A stretch of DNA of 64,000 nucleotides from Lachnospiraceae bacterium. Lineage in GTDB: Bacteria > Bacillota_A > Clostridia > Lachnospirales > Lachnospiraceae. Below are positions 8,856 to 16,384 of the stretch, one piece after another (position 1 is the first letter of the stretch; each line of letters starts with the position of its first letter). The notes below the pieces were generated by a model. It was not told the DNA's origin, searched no databases, and saw only the letters and a list, made by a program, of their open reading frames with translations. Position numbers and translations under genes: made by a program. The DNA lies in contig JAFQCI010000076.1 in NCBI GenBank assembly GCA_017416505.1, positions 1 through 64,000 of the forward strand, written 5' to 3'.

Positions 8856-9680
8856 ATGAATACAAAACTAATAAGAGAAAAACAGGATCTTACTTATTTG
8901 TCTTGGTCTGTATATCGCAATTCTTCAGGAACAGCAGGTTCCTTTTTAAAATCATATTCAGAATTGGGAGGAAAGAAAGTTTACTATAAGCTCTCGAATT
9001 TTGATAAAGTACAAGGTGTAATTGGTCATGAATGTATAAATGAATTGATTGTCGATAGGTTGCTTACAATATTAGGGATTATGCACTTGCCCTATCAGCT
9101 TATTCATGCAGATATAATGGTGGAGGGAAAAATCCAAGATGTGTACCTTTGTGCTTCTGAGGACTTCAAGGAAAAAGGTGAGTCTAAAATTGCTCTGGAT
9201 ATATATAAGGAGAGGGAAGCATATCAAACGGAATCTGCGCTTGATTTTTGTGTACGCATGGGATGGGAAACATATATTTATCAGATGATAGTCGTGGACT
9301 ATCTGATTCTAAATCGTGACCGTCATGGTGCGAATATTGAGGTATTGCGTAATAGTCGAAAGAAGACCTTGCATTTAGCACCTCTGTTCGATCATGGACT
9401 TTCGCTACTTTGCCGTTGTATGAATGACAGTCAGGTAGAAGCGTTTGATGTAATGGAAGATAAGCTTTGCAATAATTATATTGGCTCGAAGTCTACATGG
9501 GAGAATTTAAAACTTATACCTGCAGATAAAATGCCTGCGTTAAACCAACTGCATGAGAGTGATAAAGAAATTGTAATGGAAGGGTTGGAAGGTATTATTT
9601 CTCAAACACTTCAAGATAAAATTTGGAATATGATCTGGAAAAGGTGGTGTGCATATGAAGATTTTTGCAATTCGAGATGA
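8856..9680 (+). CDS. HipA-like protein kinase domain protein
   Basis: The 274-residue protein resembles the kinase half of HipA. A glycine/serine loop SSGTAGSF (23-30) and K45 suit ATP binding. DYLILNRDRHGAN (148-160) gives the catalytic loop with D155 and N160, and LFDHG (177-181) supplies the metal-binding aspartate D179. The N-terminal subdomain of full HipA (about 100 residues) is absent, as in HipT-type split systems. TGGAGGTGA precedes the ATG. The next gene overlaps by 26 bases and encodes an HTH protein, so a toxin-antitoxin or signalling pair is likely. Substrate unknown; growth inhibition is inferred from family. Confidence 0.75.
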   Translation: MNTKLIREKQDLTYLSWSVYRNSSGTAGSFLKSYSELGGKKVYYKLSNFDKVQGVIGHECINELIVDRLLTILGIMHLPYQLIHADIMVEGKIQDVYLCASEDFKEKGESKIALDIYKEREAYQTESALDFCVRMGWETYIYQMIVVDYLILNRDRHGANIEVLRNSRKKTLHLAPLFDHGLSLLCRCMNDSQVEAFDVMEDKLCNNYIGSKSTWENLKLIPADKMPALNQLHESDKEIVMEGLEGIISQTLQDKIWNMIWKRWCAYEDFCNSR

Positions 9681-10470
9681 ATCTGCTGAAACGCAGAAGG
9701 ATTTGGCATATCTTCTTTATTATGAATCTGAAAAACGATTTTATATTGAATTGTTGGAGGAGGCAGAACCCTGGGAACTACCTTTGTTGCTGGATTCTTT
9801 TGTGAAACAAAACGAAACTACTGTAAACTCTTATTGGAGTAAGATATGGGTTCAACAACGAATCATTCCAACAGATCGGCAAAATATTGGTGAAATTTTG
9901 CGTGATAATCAGTTAGAAGAATATGATGAGTATGGGCTTCTAATGTTAGCGATGGGGAGATGTGCTCAAGATGACTACTACCTTGTTCCGATTGATGAAA
10001 AGGATCTTCCGGAAGAAATCATGAAACGATTTACTACAAGAATTGAAGACGTACTTCCTTTGGAGGATTACTGCCTGTTGGTTTTTTTTAGGGATGGAAT
10101 GATTAAGAAATGTGATTTGAAGAAACACTTTGAAAAGACACAAGTGTTCCATATTTTGCTTAAAAAACCAGAGTATTTTGAAAATGTTCAAATGCAAACC
10201 GGAGGACATGGTGTGTCGTGGGATGTGAACATGACTGTTTCGGATTCCATGCTATATCGAATGGGAAGAACGGTTCCTCTTACAGCAACGGACTTTCGAA
10301 ATTTTGTTGCACATAGAGTAATCAATGCAGCGGAAGCAGCGGAGATTCTTGAGTGTTCCAGACAAAATATCATTGATTTGACAAAACGAGGAAAGCTGCA
10401 TCCACTCAAGACATCTGACAAGAATACACTATATTTAAAAAGTGAGATATTAAAGAGAAAGTGGCAATAG
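9655..10470 (+). CDS. DUF2442 plus helix-turn-helix protein, partner of HipA-like kinase
   Basis: This 271-residue protein has three parts: an unrecognised N-terminal region of about 130 residues, a DUF2442-like domain (roughly 131-205, with LEDYCLLVFFRDGMIKKCDL and a final LYRMG), and a C-terminal MerR/excisionase-like helix-turn-helix (about 222-268, INAAEAAEILECSRQNIIDL). AAGGTGG at 9640-9646 selects ATG 9655 over a GTG six bases upstream. It starts inside the kinase gene. By position and DNA-binding domain it is the probable antitoxin and autoregulator; the N-terminal region may contact the kinase. None of this is shown directly. Confidence 0.65.
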   Translation: MKIFAIRDESAETQKDLAYLLYYESEKRFYIELLEEAEPWELPLLLDSFVKQNETTVNSYWSKIWVQQRIIPTDRQNIGEILRDNQLEEYDEYGLLMLAMGRCAQDDYYLVPIDEKDLPEEIMKRFTTRIEDVLPLEDYCLLVFFRDGMIKKCDLKKHFEKTQVFHILLKKPEYFENVQMQTGGHGVSWDVNMTVSDSMLYRMGRTVPLTATDFRNFVAHRVINAAEAAEILECSRQNIIDLTKRGKLHPLKTSDKNTLYLKSEILKRKWQ

Positions 10471-10494
10471 AAACAGTAACAAGGAATGTAAAAA

Positions 10495-10513
10495 TGTAAA
10501 AAAATATTTTACA
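10495..10513. promoter_or_regulatory. Possible operator: TGTAAAA inverted repeat
   Basis: TGTAAAA and TTTTACA form perfect 7-bp arms around five bases, ending six bases before the -35 box of the HTH gene promoter. A third half-site-like TGTAAAA begins at 10488. Its placement suits autoregulation by the HTH protein encoded at 10580. Confidence 0.45.
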
Positions 10514-10519
10514 ATCATA

Positions 10520-10548
10520 TTGCTAAAGCTATCCTTTTTGCATATAAT
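10520..10548 (+). promoter_or_regulatory. Sigma-A type promoter of the HTH/ImmA pair
   Basis: TTGCTA and a consensus TATAAT are separated by 17 bases, 31 bases upstream of the ATG at 10580. Confidence 0.75.
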
Positions 10549-10579
10549 AAAGATAAGAAAAGAGAAGGAGGTCATCACA

Positions 10580-10948
10580 ATGAAGTTTGATGAATTATTT
10601 GAACAAAGAAGTCTGGTGGCTTCAAAATTAAAAGAATGTATCAGAGATAAAGGCTATACGAAAGTATCTTTTGCTAGTAAGGCTGATATATCACGTCCAA
10701 CATTAGATAAGTTGTTAAATGGGGCAATTGACAGTAAGAGTACGTTTGACCGTCATCTTCAAAAAATATTAAAATTATTGAATATGTCAGTAGAGGAGTT
10801 AATGTTTTATCATTCGGTATCTGCTAAACCTGTTACAGTAACAGTATTTTCGCAGAATGCTCCATTAGAATATGAAATGAGCGAAACAGCAAAGCAACAG
10901 TATAATTTGCTTCTTGATGTTATTGAACTGTGTGCAATATATTATTAA
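10580..10948 (+). CDS. Xre-like helix-turn-helix regulator
   Basis: The 122-residue protein carries an Xre/Cro-type helix-turn-helix in about residues 14-75 (SFASKADISRPTLDKLLNG is the turn and recognition helix), followed by an acidic tail. GAAGGAGGTC just upstream selects ATG 10580; the longer reading frame from 10520 overlaps the promoter and is unlikely. The metalloprotease gene follows after 12 bases. Such pairs act in prophages, conjugative elements and stand-alone toxin-antitoxin loci, where the protease cleaves or relieves the repressor. Confidence 0.8.
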   Translation: MKFDELFEQRSLVASKLKECIRDKGYTKVSFASKADISRPTLDKLLNGAIDSKSTFDRHLQKILKLLNMSVEELMFYHSVSAKPVTVTVFSQNAPLEYEMSETAKQQYNLLLDVIELCAIYY

Positions 10949-10960
10949 GGATGTGCTTAT

Positions 10961-11743
10961 ATGAGTGAATTAATAACTGCGACCAATATCGATTTAGTTA
11001 TAAAAAAGAATAATGAAATTAAAGATGAAGTGCTGGAACAGACCATGGGATTGCAAATGAATCCGGCAATCATGAAAGTTGCATCTAAACCACAACTTGC
11101 GCTACTGATTTTGCAGGGAATTGGTTTAATTCAGATGCCTGTAGAAGATAAATTTTGGAGCGGAGCAATTTTTGTAAAAGATGGAAAGAGAATACCAGTT
11201 CTTAATACAGCATTACCTCGTGCAAATCAACATTTTGTAGCATGGCATGAAATCTATCATCTTATTTTTGATAAGGTATCATTTGATCATTTTATTGAGA
11301 GAGATAATATGATGGAAGAAAGAAAAGCTGAATGTTTTGCAGCAAGTATGCTTTTAAATGGTGTTGATAGATACTTTATAGAACTTCCAGAAATGGATTT
11401 TGTTTCGAAAATATTCCTTTGTATGTCAGCATTTCAAGCTCCATATAAAGCAGTATTGGTTTCGCTTTATGAGTATGCGGTTCAAAGTGAAAATGAAATA
11501 TTAGAAAAGAAGATAAAAGAAGTTTTCGATTTGGAATTTGAAGACATGCCAAAGAGATTTCAGATACTAGGATTGGATGACAGTCTTGTAAAGCCGTCTT
11601 ATGTGATTAATGTATCTTCTCTACAGGAAAAAATCAAAAAAAGTAAAGAAACGAATCCGGAACTCAATTACCATAAAGATAATGAAGAATTTTTGATAAA
11701 CATAATGAAAGAGATATCTATGATTACGAGGCGGAATGAATGA
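10961..11743 (+). CDS. ImmA/IrrE family metallo-endopeptidase
   Basis: This 260-residue protein has the zinc protease motif HEIYH at 96-100, with a downstream glutamate in MEERKAECFAASMLL (residues 118-132) as likely third ligand, as in ImmA/IrrE (COG2856). The C-terminal 110 residues are not recognised. AAGGATG precedes the ATG. It is co-transcribed with the Xre-like gene 12 bases upstream; by family it is expected to cleave or inactivate that repressor. No integrase or phage structural genes are nearby, so it is a stand-alone pair or the remains of a lost element. Confidence 0.8.
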   Translation: MSELITATNIDLVIKKNNEIKDEVLEQTMGLQMNPAIMKVASKPQLALLILQGIGLIQMPVEDKFWSGAIFVKDGKRIPVLNTALPRANQHFVAWHEIYHLIFDKVSFDHFIERDNMMEERKAECFAASMLLNGVDRYFIELPEMDFVSKIFLCMSAFQAPYKAVLVSLYEYAVQSENEILEKKIKEVFDLEFEDMPKRFQILGLDDSLVKPSYVINVSSLQEKIKKSKETNPELNYHKDNEEFLINIMKEISMITRRNE

Positions 11744-11875
11744 TGAATATAATGAAAATCACAAATATTGAAAATAAAAAACATATCGCCATTCTGTGAT
11801 ATTGGTTACAGAAATGGTTGATAATGATTTGTTTTTAGAACTGATTCAAGATAATTCCGTTCATATTATTTTTTA
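11744..11875 (+). other. Degenerate sequence between immA and the deformylase remnant
   Basis: An ATG at 11745 opens a frame that stops after about 18 codons, and further fragments are interrupted by stops. It may be the decayed N-terminal half of the deformylase gene; too little is preserved to prove it. Confidence 0.3.
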
Positions 11876-11998
11876 ATGAATACAGATGGTTTTGAATTGT
11901 TTTATTTGAACTATCATAAACAATCGAATAAGTATTCCGGATGGACAGCACAAATTATTCAGCATGAACTGGATCATGTAGCTGGAATAGTAATTTAG
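11876..11998 (+). pseudogene. Peptide deformylase, C-terminal remnant
   Basis: Forty codons read MNTDGFELFYLNYHKQSNKY then a segment GWTAQIIQHELDHVAGIVI before TAG. The QHELDH block is the zinc-binding motif 3 of peptide deformylase and the surrounding residues fit the family. The rest of the enzyme, including the EGCLS motif with its zinc cysteine, is missing, so it cannot be functional. The decayed start probably lies within 11745-11875. Confidence 0.7.
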
Positions 11999-12008
11999 GG
12001 GGAGGAAT

Positions 12009-13043
12009 ATGGCAAAGGCGGGCAATTACTATTATGACCAATTAAATAAAGAGCAGCAAAGAGCATACTATGCGATGAAAGAAGGATTGTGGAATCTTCA
12101 GGATTCCTTTGCAGTGCCAATGCTTTCAAAAAAAGAATTGTCGGATATTTATTTTATGATTCGAATGGATTGTCCGGAACTCTTTTATTCGGTAGCTTTT
12201 TCATATAAGTATTATCCGGATTCTACGGAAGTGGAGATGATACCGCAGTATCTGTTTTCAAAGGATAAAATCAAGGAGCATCGTCAGGCTATGGAGTCAA
12301 GGGTGAAAAAACTGGCTCGTCAGGCGGTGAATTTGGATGAAAAAGGGAAAGAACTTTTTATCCATGATTTTATCGTGAAAAATGTGAAATATGATAAGCT
12401 AAAGAAGGAATATTCTCATGAAATCATTGGAGCATTGGGAAATGGTGTGGCTGTCTGTGAGGGAATCGCAAAGGCGGTAAAAATTCTGTGCGATGAATTG
12501 AATGTCTGGTGCATTATTGCGGTATCAGAAGCAAATCCTGAAAAAGGCATCAAATACAGACATGCTTGGAATGTGATTCAGACGGGGGGACAGTATTACC
12601 ATCTGGATGTAACGTTTGACAATACACTTTCAAAAGATGATACAGTGAGATATGATTATGTGAATTTATCGGATAAGCAAATTTTTAAGGATCATGAGCC
12701 TGTCATCTGGAAGGTACCGGCTTGCAGTGACCATGAACATTTTTATTATAAAGAAAAGAAACTCTCTTGGACAACTATGGACGAAGTGCAGAATCGAACA
12801 AAGCAGGCAGTAAAGAAGGGAAAAGTACTTTTGTTTCATTGGAGAGGTGGTTATTTGACACGTGAGATTTTGTCAGAACTTCTTAAGATATTTGATAAAG
12901 AAGCGAGGGAAAAGGATAAGCGGGCATATGTTTCGGTCAATTGGCCACAAGCAGTATTACGAGTACGATTTGAGGATGGCCTCGGTGAAGAACAGATTGA
13001 AATGGAAGAAGCGAATGAAGGAGAGAAAGAGGTTTGGAGGTGA
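12009..13043 (+). CDS. Transglutaminase-like domain protein, cytoplasmic
   Basis: A 344-residue protein with a transglutaminase/protease-like core: catalytic cysteine in GVAVCEGIAKA (C150), histidine in YRHAWNVI (H185) and aspartate in HLDVTFD (D200). There is no signal peptide or membrane segment, so it acts in the cytoplasm. The C-terminal third is unrecognised and ends in an acidic tail. The strong GGGGGAGG site sits right after the deformylase remnant. Substrate is unknown. It precedes the small membrane protein with which it shares an operon (start codons overlap its stop region). Confidence 0.75.
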   Translation: MAKAGNYYYDQLNKEQQRAYYAMKEGLWNLQDSFAVPMLSKKELSDIYFMIRMDCPELFYSVAFSYKYYPDSTEVEMIPQYLFSKDKIKEHRQAMESRVKKLARQAVNLDEKGKELFIHDFIVKNVKYDKLKKEYSHEIIGALGNGVAVCEGIAKAVKILCDELNVWCIIAVSEANPEKGIKYRHAWNVIQTGGQYYHLDVTFDNTLSKDDTVRYDYVNLSDKQIFKDHEPVIWKVPACSDHEHFYYKEKKLSWTTMDEVQNRTKQAVKKGKVLLFHWRGGYLTREILSELLKIFDKEAREKDKRAYVSVNWPQAVLRVRFEDGLGEEQIEMEEANEGEKEVWR

Positions 13044-13048
13044 TGGAG

Positions 13049-13420
13049 ATGAATAAAAAAATTTTACATATAGTAACTGCATATCTGTTTCACATCATCT
13101 TAATTGTGATGAGTTATGTAATGATGCGTAGTTATTATGACGCTTTGCAGATGATCTTTCTCGTTTTAGGAATTTTGTACCATATCTATTGGATTGTATG
13201 TAACAGAAAAAGTTATATGCCCTGGAGCGTATATTTTCATTTTGGGGTTGGTGCTTTGATTCAAATTCTGCTAAATGAGTGTGGAATTATTCCTGAAGAT
13301 GGTGGTTGGTTTTCTGGATTAGGTCAGTTTTTTTATGTTATATTTGTAATAGTTCATGTATTGCTGATTGGATTAACCAATCTAGTGTTGTATGGAATGG
13401 CAAAAAGGAAAAGACGTTAA
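13049..13420 (+). CDS. Small integral membrane protein, unknown function
   Basis: The 123-residue product has about four hydrophobic segments (near residues 6-24, 31-47, 61-76 and 93-115) and a basic tail KRKRR. No family was recognised. GGAGG at 13036-13040 gives ATG 13049 normal spacing; earlier TTG and ATG codons in frame overlap the ribosome-binding site. It follows the transglutaminase-like gene directly and is probably co-expressed. Confidence 0.65.
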   Translation: MNKKILHIVTAYLFHIILIVMSYVMMRSYYDALQMIFLVLGILYHIYWIVCNRKSYMPWSVYFHFGVGALIQILLNECGIIPEDGGWFSGLGQFFYVIFVIVHVLLIGLTNLVLYGMAKRKRR

Positions 13421-13472
13421 TAATATAAATAGCAATAAATTATTAAAAAATTATTTTGTCAAGAAAAAACAC

Positions 13473-13501
13473 TTGACAAAGTATATATCCTCGTGTAGAA
13501 T
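13473..13501 (+). promoter_or_regulatory. Sigma-A promoter of the ylxM-ffh-rpsP-trmD operon
   Basis: Consensus TTGACA and TAGAAT are 17 bases apart, 43 bases before the ylxM ATG. The reading frame open through this region from 13392 is therefore not coding upstream of 13545. Confidence 0.85.
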
Positions 13502-13544
13502 AACAAACTGTAAAGGGAAACTACTTTACAAAGATGGTGAATGT

Positions 13545-13901
13545 ATGGAAGAAATAGTGAAAAAAGCTTTGCTTTATGATTTTTATGGTCAGTTGCTGAC
13601 AGAACATCAAAGAGCACTTTATGAGGATATTGTGCTGAATGATTTGTCTTATGCAGAAATTGCAAAAGAAGAAGGAATCAGCAGACAAGGCGTTTATGAT
13701 TTAATTAAACGCTGTGATAAGATTCTTTCCGAGTATGAAGAAAAACTTCATTTAGTAGAAAAGTTTCTTAACACGAAGAAAAAAGTGACACAAATCAACC
13801 AGTTCGCAAAAGATATTAAGAATCGCAATGGTGATGATACTTTACAGGAACAGATTGAACAAATTGAAAAAATATCCAATGCGATTTTAGAAGAGTATTA
13901 G
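13545..13901 (+). CDS. ylxM: YlxM-like DNA-binding protein (UPF0122)
   Basis: The 118-residue protein contains a sigma-70 region 4-like helix-turn-helix (about residues 18-62, [20 protein letters not shown]). The family lies directly before ffh in many Firmicutes and is linked to the signal recognition particle pathway. ATG 13545 is chosen because the frame upstream contains the operon promoter and the family begins [16 protein letters not shown] charged C-terminal helix extends slightly past the usual length. It is 17 bases from ffh. Confidence 0.85.
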   Translation: MEEIVKKALLYDFYGQLLTEHQRALYEDIVLNDLSYAEIAKEEGISRQGVYDLIKRCDKILSEYEEKLHLVEKFLNTKKKVTQINQFAKDIKNRNGDDTLQEQIEQIEKISNAILEEY

Positions 13902-13918
13902 CGAAAGGAGAGAGATTT

Positions 13919-15259
13919 ATGGCATTCGAAAGTTTATCAGATAAGATTCAAAATGTATTTAAAAATTTAAGAAGCAAAGGAAAATTAACAGAAGCCGACA
14001 TTAAGGAAGCCATGAAGGAAGTTAAGAAGGCATTACTTGAGGCGGATGTAAATTTTAAAGTAGTAAAACAGTTCATTTCCAGTGTGAGTGAGAGAGCCGT
14101 AGGTCAGGAAGTATTAAACGGATTAAATCCGGGACACATGGTAATTAAGATTGTAAAAGAAGAAATGGACAAACTGATGGGTTCTGATGTAACAGAACTT
14201 GTTTTAAAACCAGGTAATGAAGTTTCAGTCATTATGATGTGTGGTTTACAGGGTGCTGGTAAAACTACTACAGTTGCCAAGCTTGCAGGTAAACTAAAGT
14301 CAAAAGGAAAGAAACCATTATTGGTTGCCTGTGATGTATATCGTCCGGCTGCGATTAAGCAGTTACAGGTGAATGGTGAGAAACAGCAGGTGGAAGTATT
14401 CTCCATGGGAGATAAGCAGAAACCTTTGGATATTGCCAAAGCAGCGGTGTTACATGCACAGAAGAATGGATTTAATGTGGTATTTCTTGATACGGCAGGT
14501 CGTCTTCATGTAGATGAAGAAATGATGGAAGAACTTGCCTCAATCAAAGCAAATATAGATATTACCCAGACCATATTGACGGTAGATGCCATGACTGGTC
14601 AGGATGCGGTAAACGTTGCCCAAAATTTCAATGAAAAAATAGGCATTGATGGTGTTATCTTAACAAAGTTAGATGGTGATACCAGAGGTGGTGCGGCATT
14701 ATCAATTCGTGCTGTTACCGGAAAGCCGATTTTATATGTTGGTATGGGTGAAAAGTTATCCGATCTGGAACCATTCTATCCGGAACGTATGGCAAGTAGA
14801 ATTCTTGGAATGGGAGATGTAGAATCCCTGATTGAAAGAGCTCAAAATGCCATCGATGAAGAACAAGCCAAAGAGATGGAAGAGAAGATGCGTAAGGCAA
14901 CCTTTGGTTTTGACGACTATCTGGAAGCGATGGAACAGATGAACAAAATGGGTGGATTTAAAGACATTCTTGGAATGATTCCTGGAATGGGAAATCAACT
15001 TAAGGACATCGATATCGATGAAAAGGAATTAGAAAAACCGAAAGCGATTATTCTTTCCATGACAAAGGAAGAAAGAAGAAATCCGGATATTTTAAATCCT
15101 TCCAGAAAGAACCGCATTGCAAAAGGTGCAGGCGTGGATATTTCCGAAGTAAACCGCATGGTGAAACAATTTGAACAATCAAAGAAAATGATGAAGCAAA
15201 TGTCAGGCATGATGGGTGGTAAAGGAAAACGTAAGATGAAGTTACCTTTTGGTTTCTGA
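13919..15259 (+). CDS. ffh: Signal recognition particle protein Ffh
   Basis: A 446-residue SRP54 GTPase that, with 4.5S/scRNA, delivers nascent membrane proteins to FtsY. It has an N-terminal helical bundle, a G domain with P-loop GLQGAGKTT, the DTAGR motif and TKLDGD, and a methionine-rich M domain (about 300-446) with MSGMMGGKGKRKMK at the end. GGAGAG precedes the ATG. It is second in the ylxM-ffh-rpsP-khpA-rimM-trmD order that is conserved in Firmicutes. Confidence 0.97.
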   Translation: MAFESLSDKIQNVFKNLRSKGKLTEADIKEAMKEVKKALLEADVNFKVVKQFISSVSERAVGQEVLNGLNPGHMVIKIVKEEMDKLMGSDVTELVLKPGNEVSVIMMCGLQGAGKTTTVAKLAGKLKSKGKKPLLVACDVYRPAAIKQLQVNGEKQQVEVFSMGDKQKPLDIAKAAVLHAQKNGFNVVFLDTAGRLHVDEEMMEELASIKANIDITQTILTVDAMTGQDAVNVAQNFNEKIGIDGVILTKLDGDTRGGAALSIRAVTGKPILYVGMGEKLSDLEPFYPERMASRILGMGDVESLIERAQNAIDEEQAKEMEEKMRKATFGFDDYLEAMEQMNKMGGFKDILGMIPGMGNQLKDIDIDEKELEKPKAIILSMTKEERRNPDILNPSRKNRIAKGAGVDISEVNRMVKQFEQSKKMMKQMSGMMGGKGKRKMKLPFGF

Positions 15260-15317
15260 TAATAAATGTATAACATTTTATTATAAATATTTTTTATACT
15301 ATTAGGAGGTGAAAGAA

Positions 15318-15563
15318 ATGGCAGTAAAGATGAGATTAAAGAGAATGGGATACAAGAAGCATCCTTTTTATAGAGTAATTGTTGCAGATGCTAGATCTCC
15401 AAGAGATGGTAAGTTTATCGCTGAAATTGGTACTTATGATCCTAATCAGGAACCAAGCGTAATCAAAATCAATGAAGAAGAAGCTAAGAAATGGTTAGCT
15501 AATGGAGCACAACCTACTGAAACAGTTGCTAAGTTATTAAAGCAAGCTGGTATTGAAAAGTAG
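15318..15563 (+). CDS. rpsP: 30S ribosomal protein S16
   Basis: The 81-residue protein [20 protein letters not shown] is S16 without ambiguity, with the conserved [17 protein letters not shown] and YDP segments. AGGAGGTG ten bases upstream sets ATG 15318; a GTG at 15309 in frame is inside that site. It binds 16S rRNA and assists 30S assembly. Confidence 0.97.
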   Translation: MAVKMRLKRMGYKKHPFYRVIVADARSPRDGKFIAEIGTYDPNQEPSVIKINEEEAKKWLANGAQPTETVAKLLKQAGIEK

Positions 15564-15583
15564 TTTGAATTTGGAGGTTGTTT

Positions 15584-15814
15584 ATGAAAGAATTAGTTGA
15601 AATCATAGCCAAGTCTCTCGTTGATTTACCAGATGAGGTTGTTGTAACAGAAGAAGAAACGCAGGATGCGATTGTTCTTAAGCTGAAGGTTGCAGATGAA
15701 GACATGGGTAAAGTAATTGGTAAACAAGGACGTATTGCTAAGTCTATCCGCACCGTAGTAAAAGCAGCAGCTTCAAAAGGTGATAAAAAAGTAATTGTAG
15801 ATATTTTGCAATAA
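15584..15814 (+). CDS. khpA: KH domain RNA-binding protein KhpA
   Basis: The 76-residue protein is a single KH domain with the nucleic-acid-binding loop GKQGR (GxxG, in VIGKQGRIAKSIRT). Family members bind many transcripts, often as heterodimers with KhpB, and sit next to rpsP. GGAGG at 15573-15577 selects ATG 15584 over an upstream TTG. Confidence 0.93.
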   Translation: MKELVEIIAKSLVDLPDEVVVTEEETQDAIVLKLKVADEDMGKVIGKQGRIAKSIRTVVKAAASKGDKKVIVDILQ

Positions 15815-15824
15815 TAGTATGAAT

Positions 15825-15851
15825 AAGCGGGCATGGTATATATGCCCGCTT
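15825..15851 (+). terminator. Internal hairpin between khpA and rimM
   Basis: AAGCGGGCAT pairs perfectly with ATGCCCGCTT over a 7-base loop, followed by only a few T residues (TTTC). It is 10 bases after the khpA stop and 20 before the rimM start. It resembles a weak terminator or attenuator, or a processing or stability element. Confidence 0.6.
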
Positions 15852-15871
15852 TCATTATGAAGGAGTTTAGA

Positions 15872-16384
15872 TTGGAAGAATTATTGAAAGTTGGAATCAT
15901 CACTACAACACATGGGATTCGTGGAGAGGTAAAAGTATTTCCTACTACGGATGATATGAAACGATTTAAAAAGTTAAAACATTGTGTATTACAGCATAAA
16001 AAAGAAATGATTGATTTAGAAGTAGAGAGTTGTAAATTTTTTAAGAATCTAGTCATTTTAAAGTTTAAAGGAATAGATAACATCAATGATGTAGTAATGT
16101 ATAAAGACTGTGAGTTGTTTGTTACAAGGGAACACGCAGTCAAGTTGAAAAAAGATGAATATTTCATTTGTGATATGATTGGTGCGAAGGTAGTAACAGA
16201 AGATGGAGAAGACTTTGGTATTCTGGATGAAGTTTTACTTACTGGAGCCAATGATGTGTATGTAGTAAAACGGGAAGGAAAAAAAGAAGTTTTATTACCA
16301 GCCATTAAGGAATGTATCTTAAATGTTGATTTAGAGGAAAAAGTGATTACGATTCATGTAATGAAAGGATTGTTGGAAGAATGA
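15872..16384 (+). CDS. rimM: Ribosome maturation factor RimM
   Basis: A 170-residue 16S rRNA processing factor: N-terminal RimM beta barrel (VGIITTTHGIRGEVKVFPTT) then a PRC-barrel domain with LLTGANDVYVV and LLPAIKECI. TTG 15872 is chosen because AAGGAG lies seven bases upstream and the family starts at this point; earlier in-frame ATG codons fall in or beyond the hairpin at 15825-15851. Its stop overlaps the trmD start. Confidence 0.92.
   Translation: MEELLKVGIITTTHGIRGEVKVFPTTDDMKRFKKLKHCVLQHKKEMIDLEVESCKFFKNLVILKFKGIDNINDVVMYKDCELFVTREHAVKLKKDEYFICDMIGAKVVTEDGEDFGILDEVLLTGANDVYVVKREGKKEVLLPAIKECILNVDLEEKVITIHVMKGLLEE

Noticed and set aside
8485..13420. Prophage or integrative element
   Set aside because: The HTH/ImmA pair suggests one, but no integrase, recombinase, capsid, relaxase gene or att-like repeats were seen.
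13392..13544. Upstream extension of ylxM
   Set aside because: The stretch contains the consensus operon promoter and does not resemble the family.
15529..16305. 258-codon open frame on the minus strand across khpA and rimM
   Set aside because: It is antisense to two well identified genes, is Ser/Thr rich with no recognisable domain, and has no ribosome-binding site. It is a shadow of the codon pattern on the other strand.
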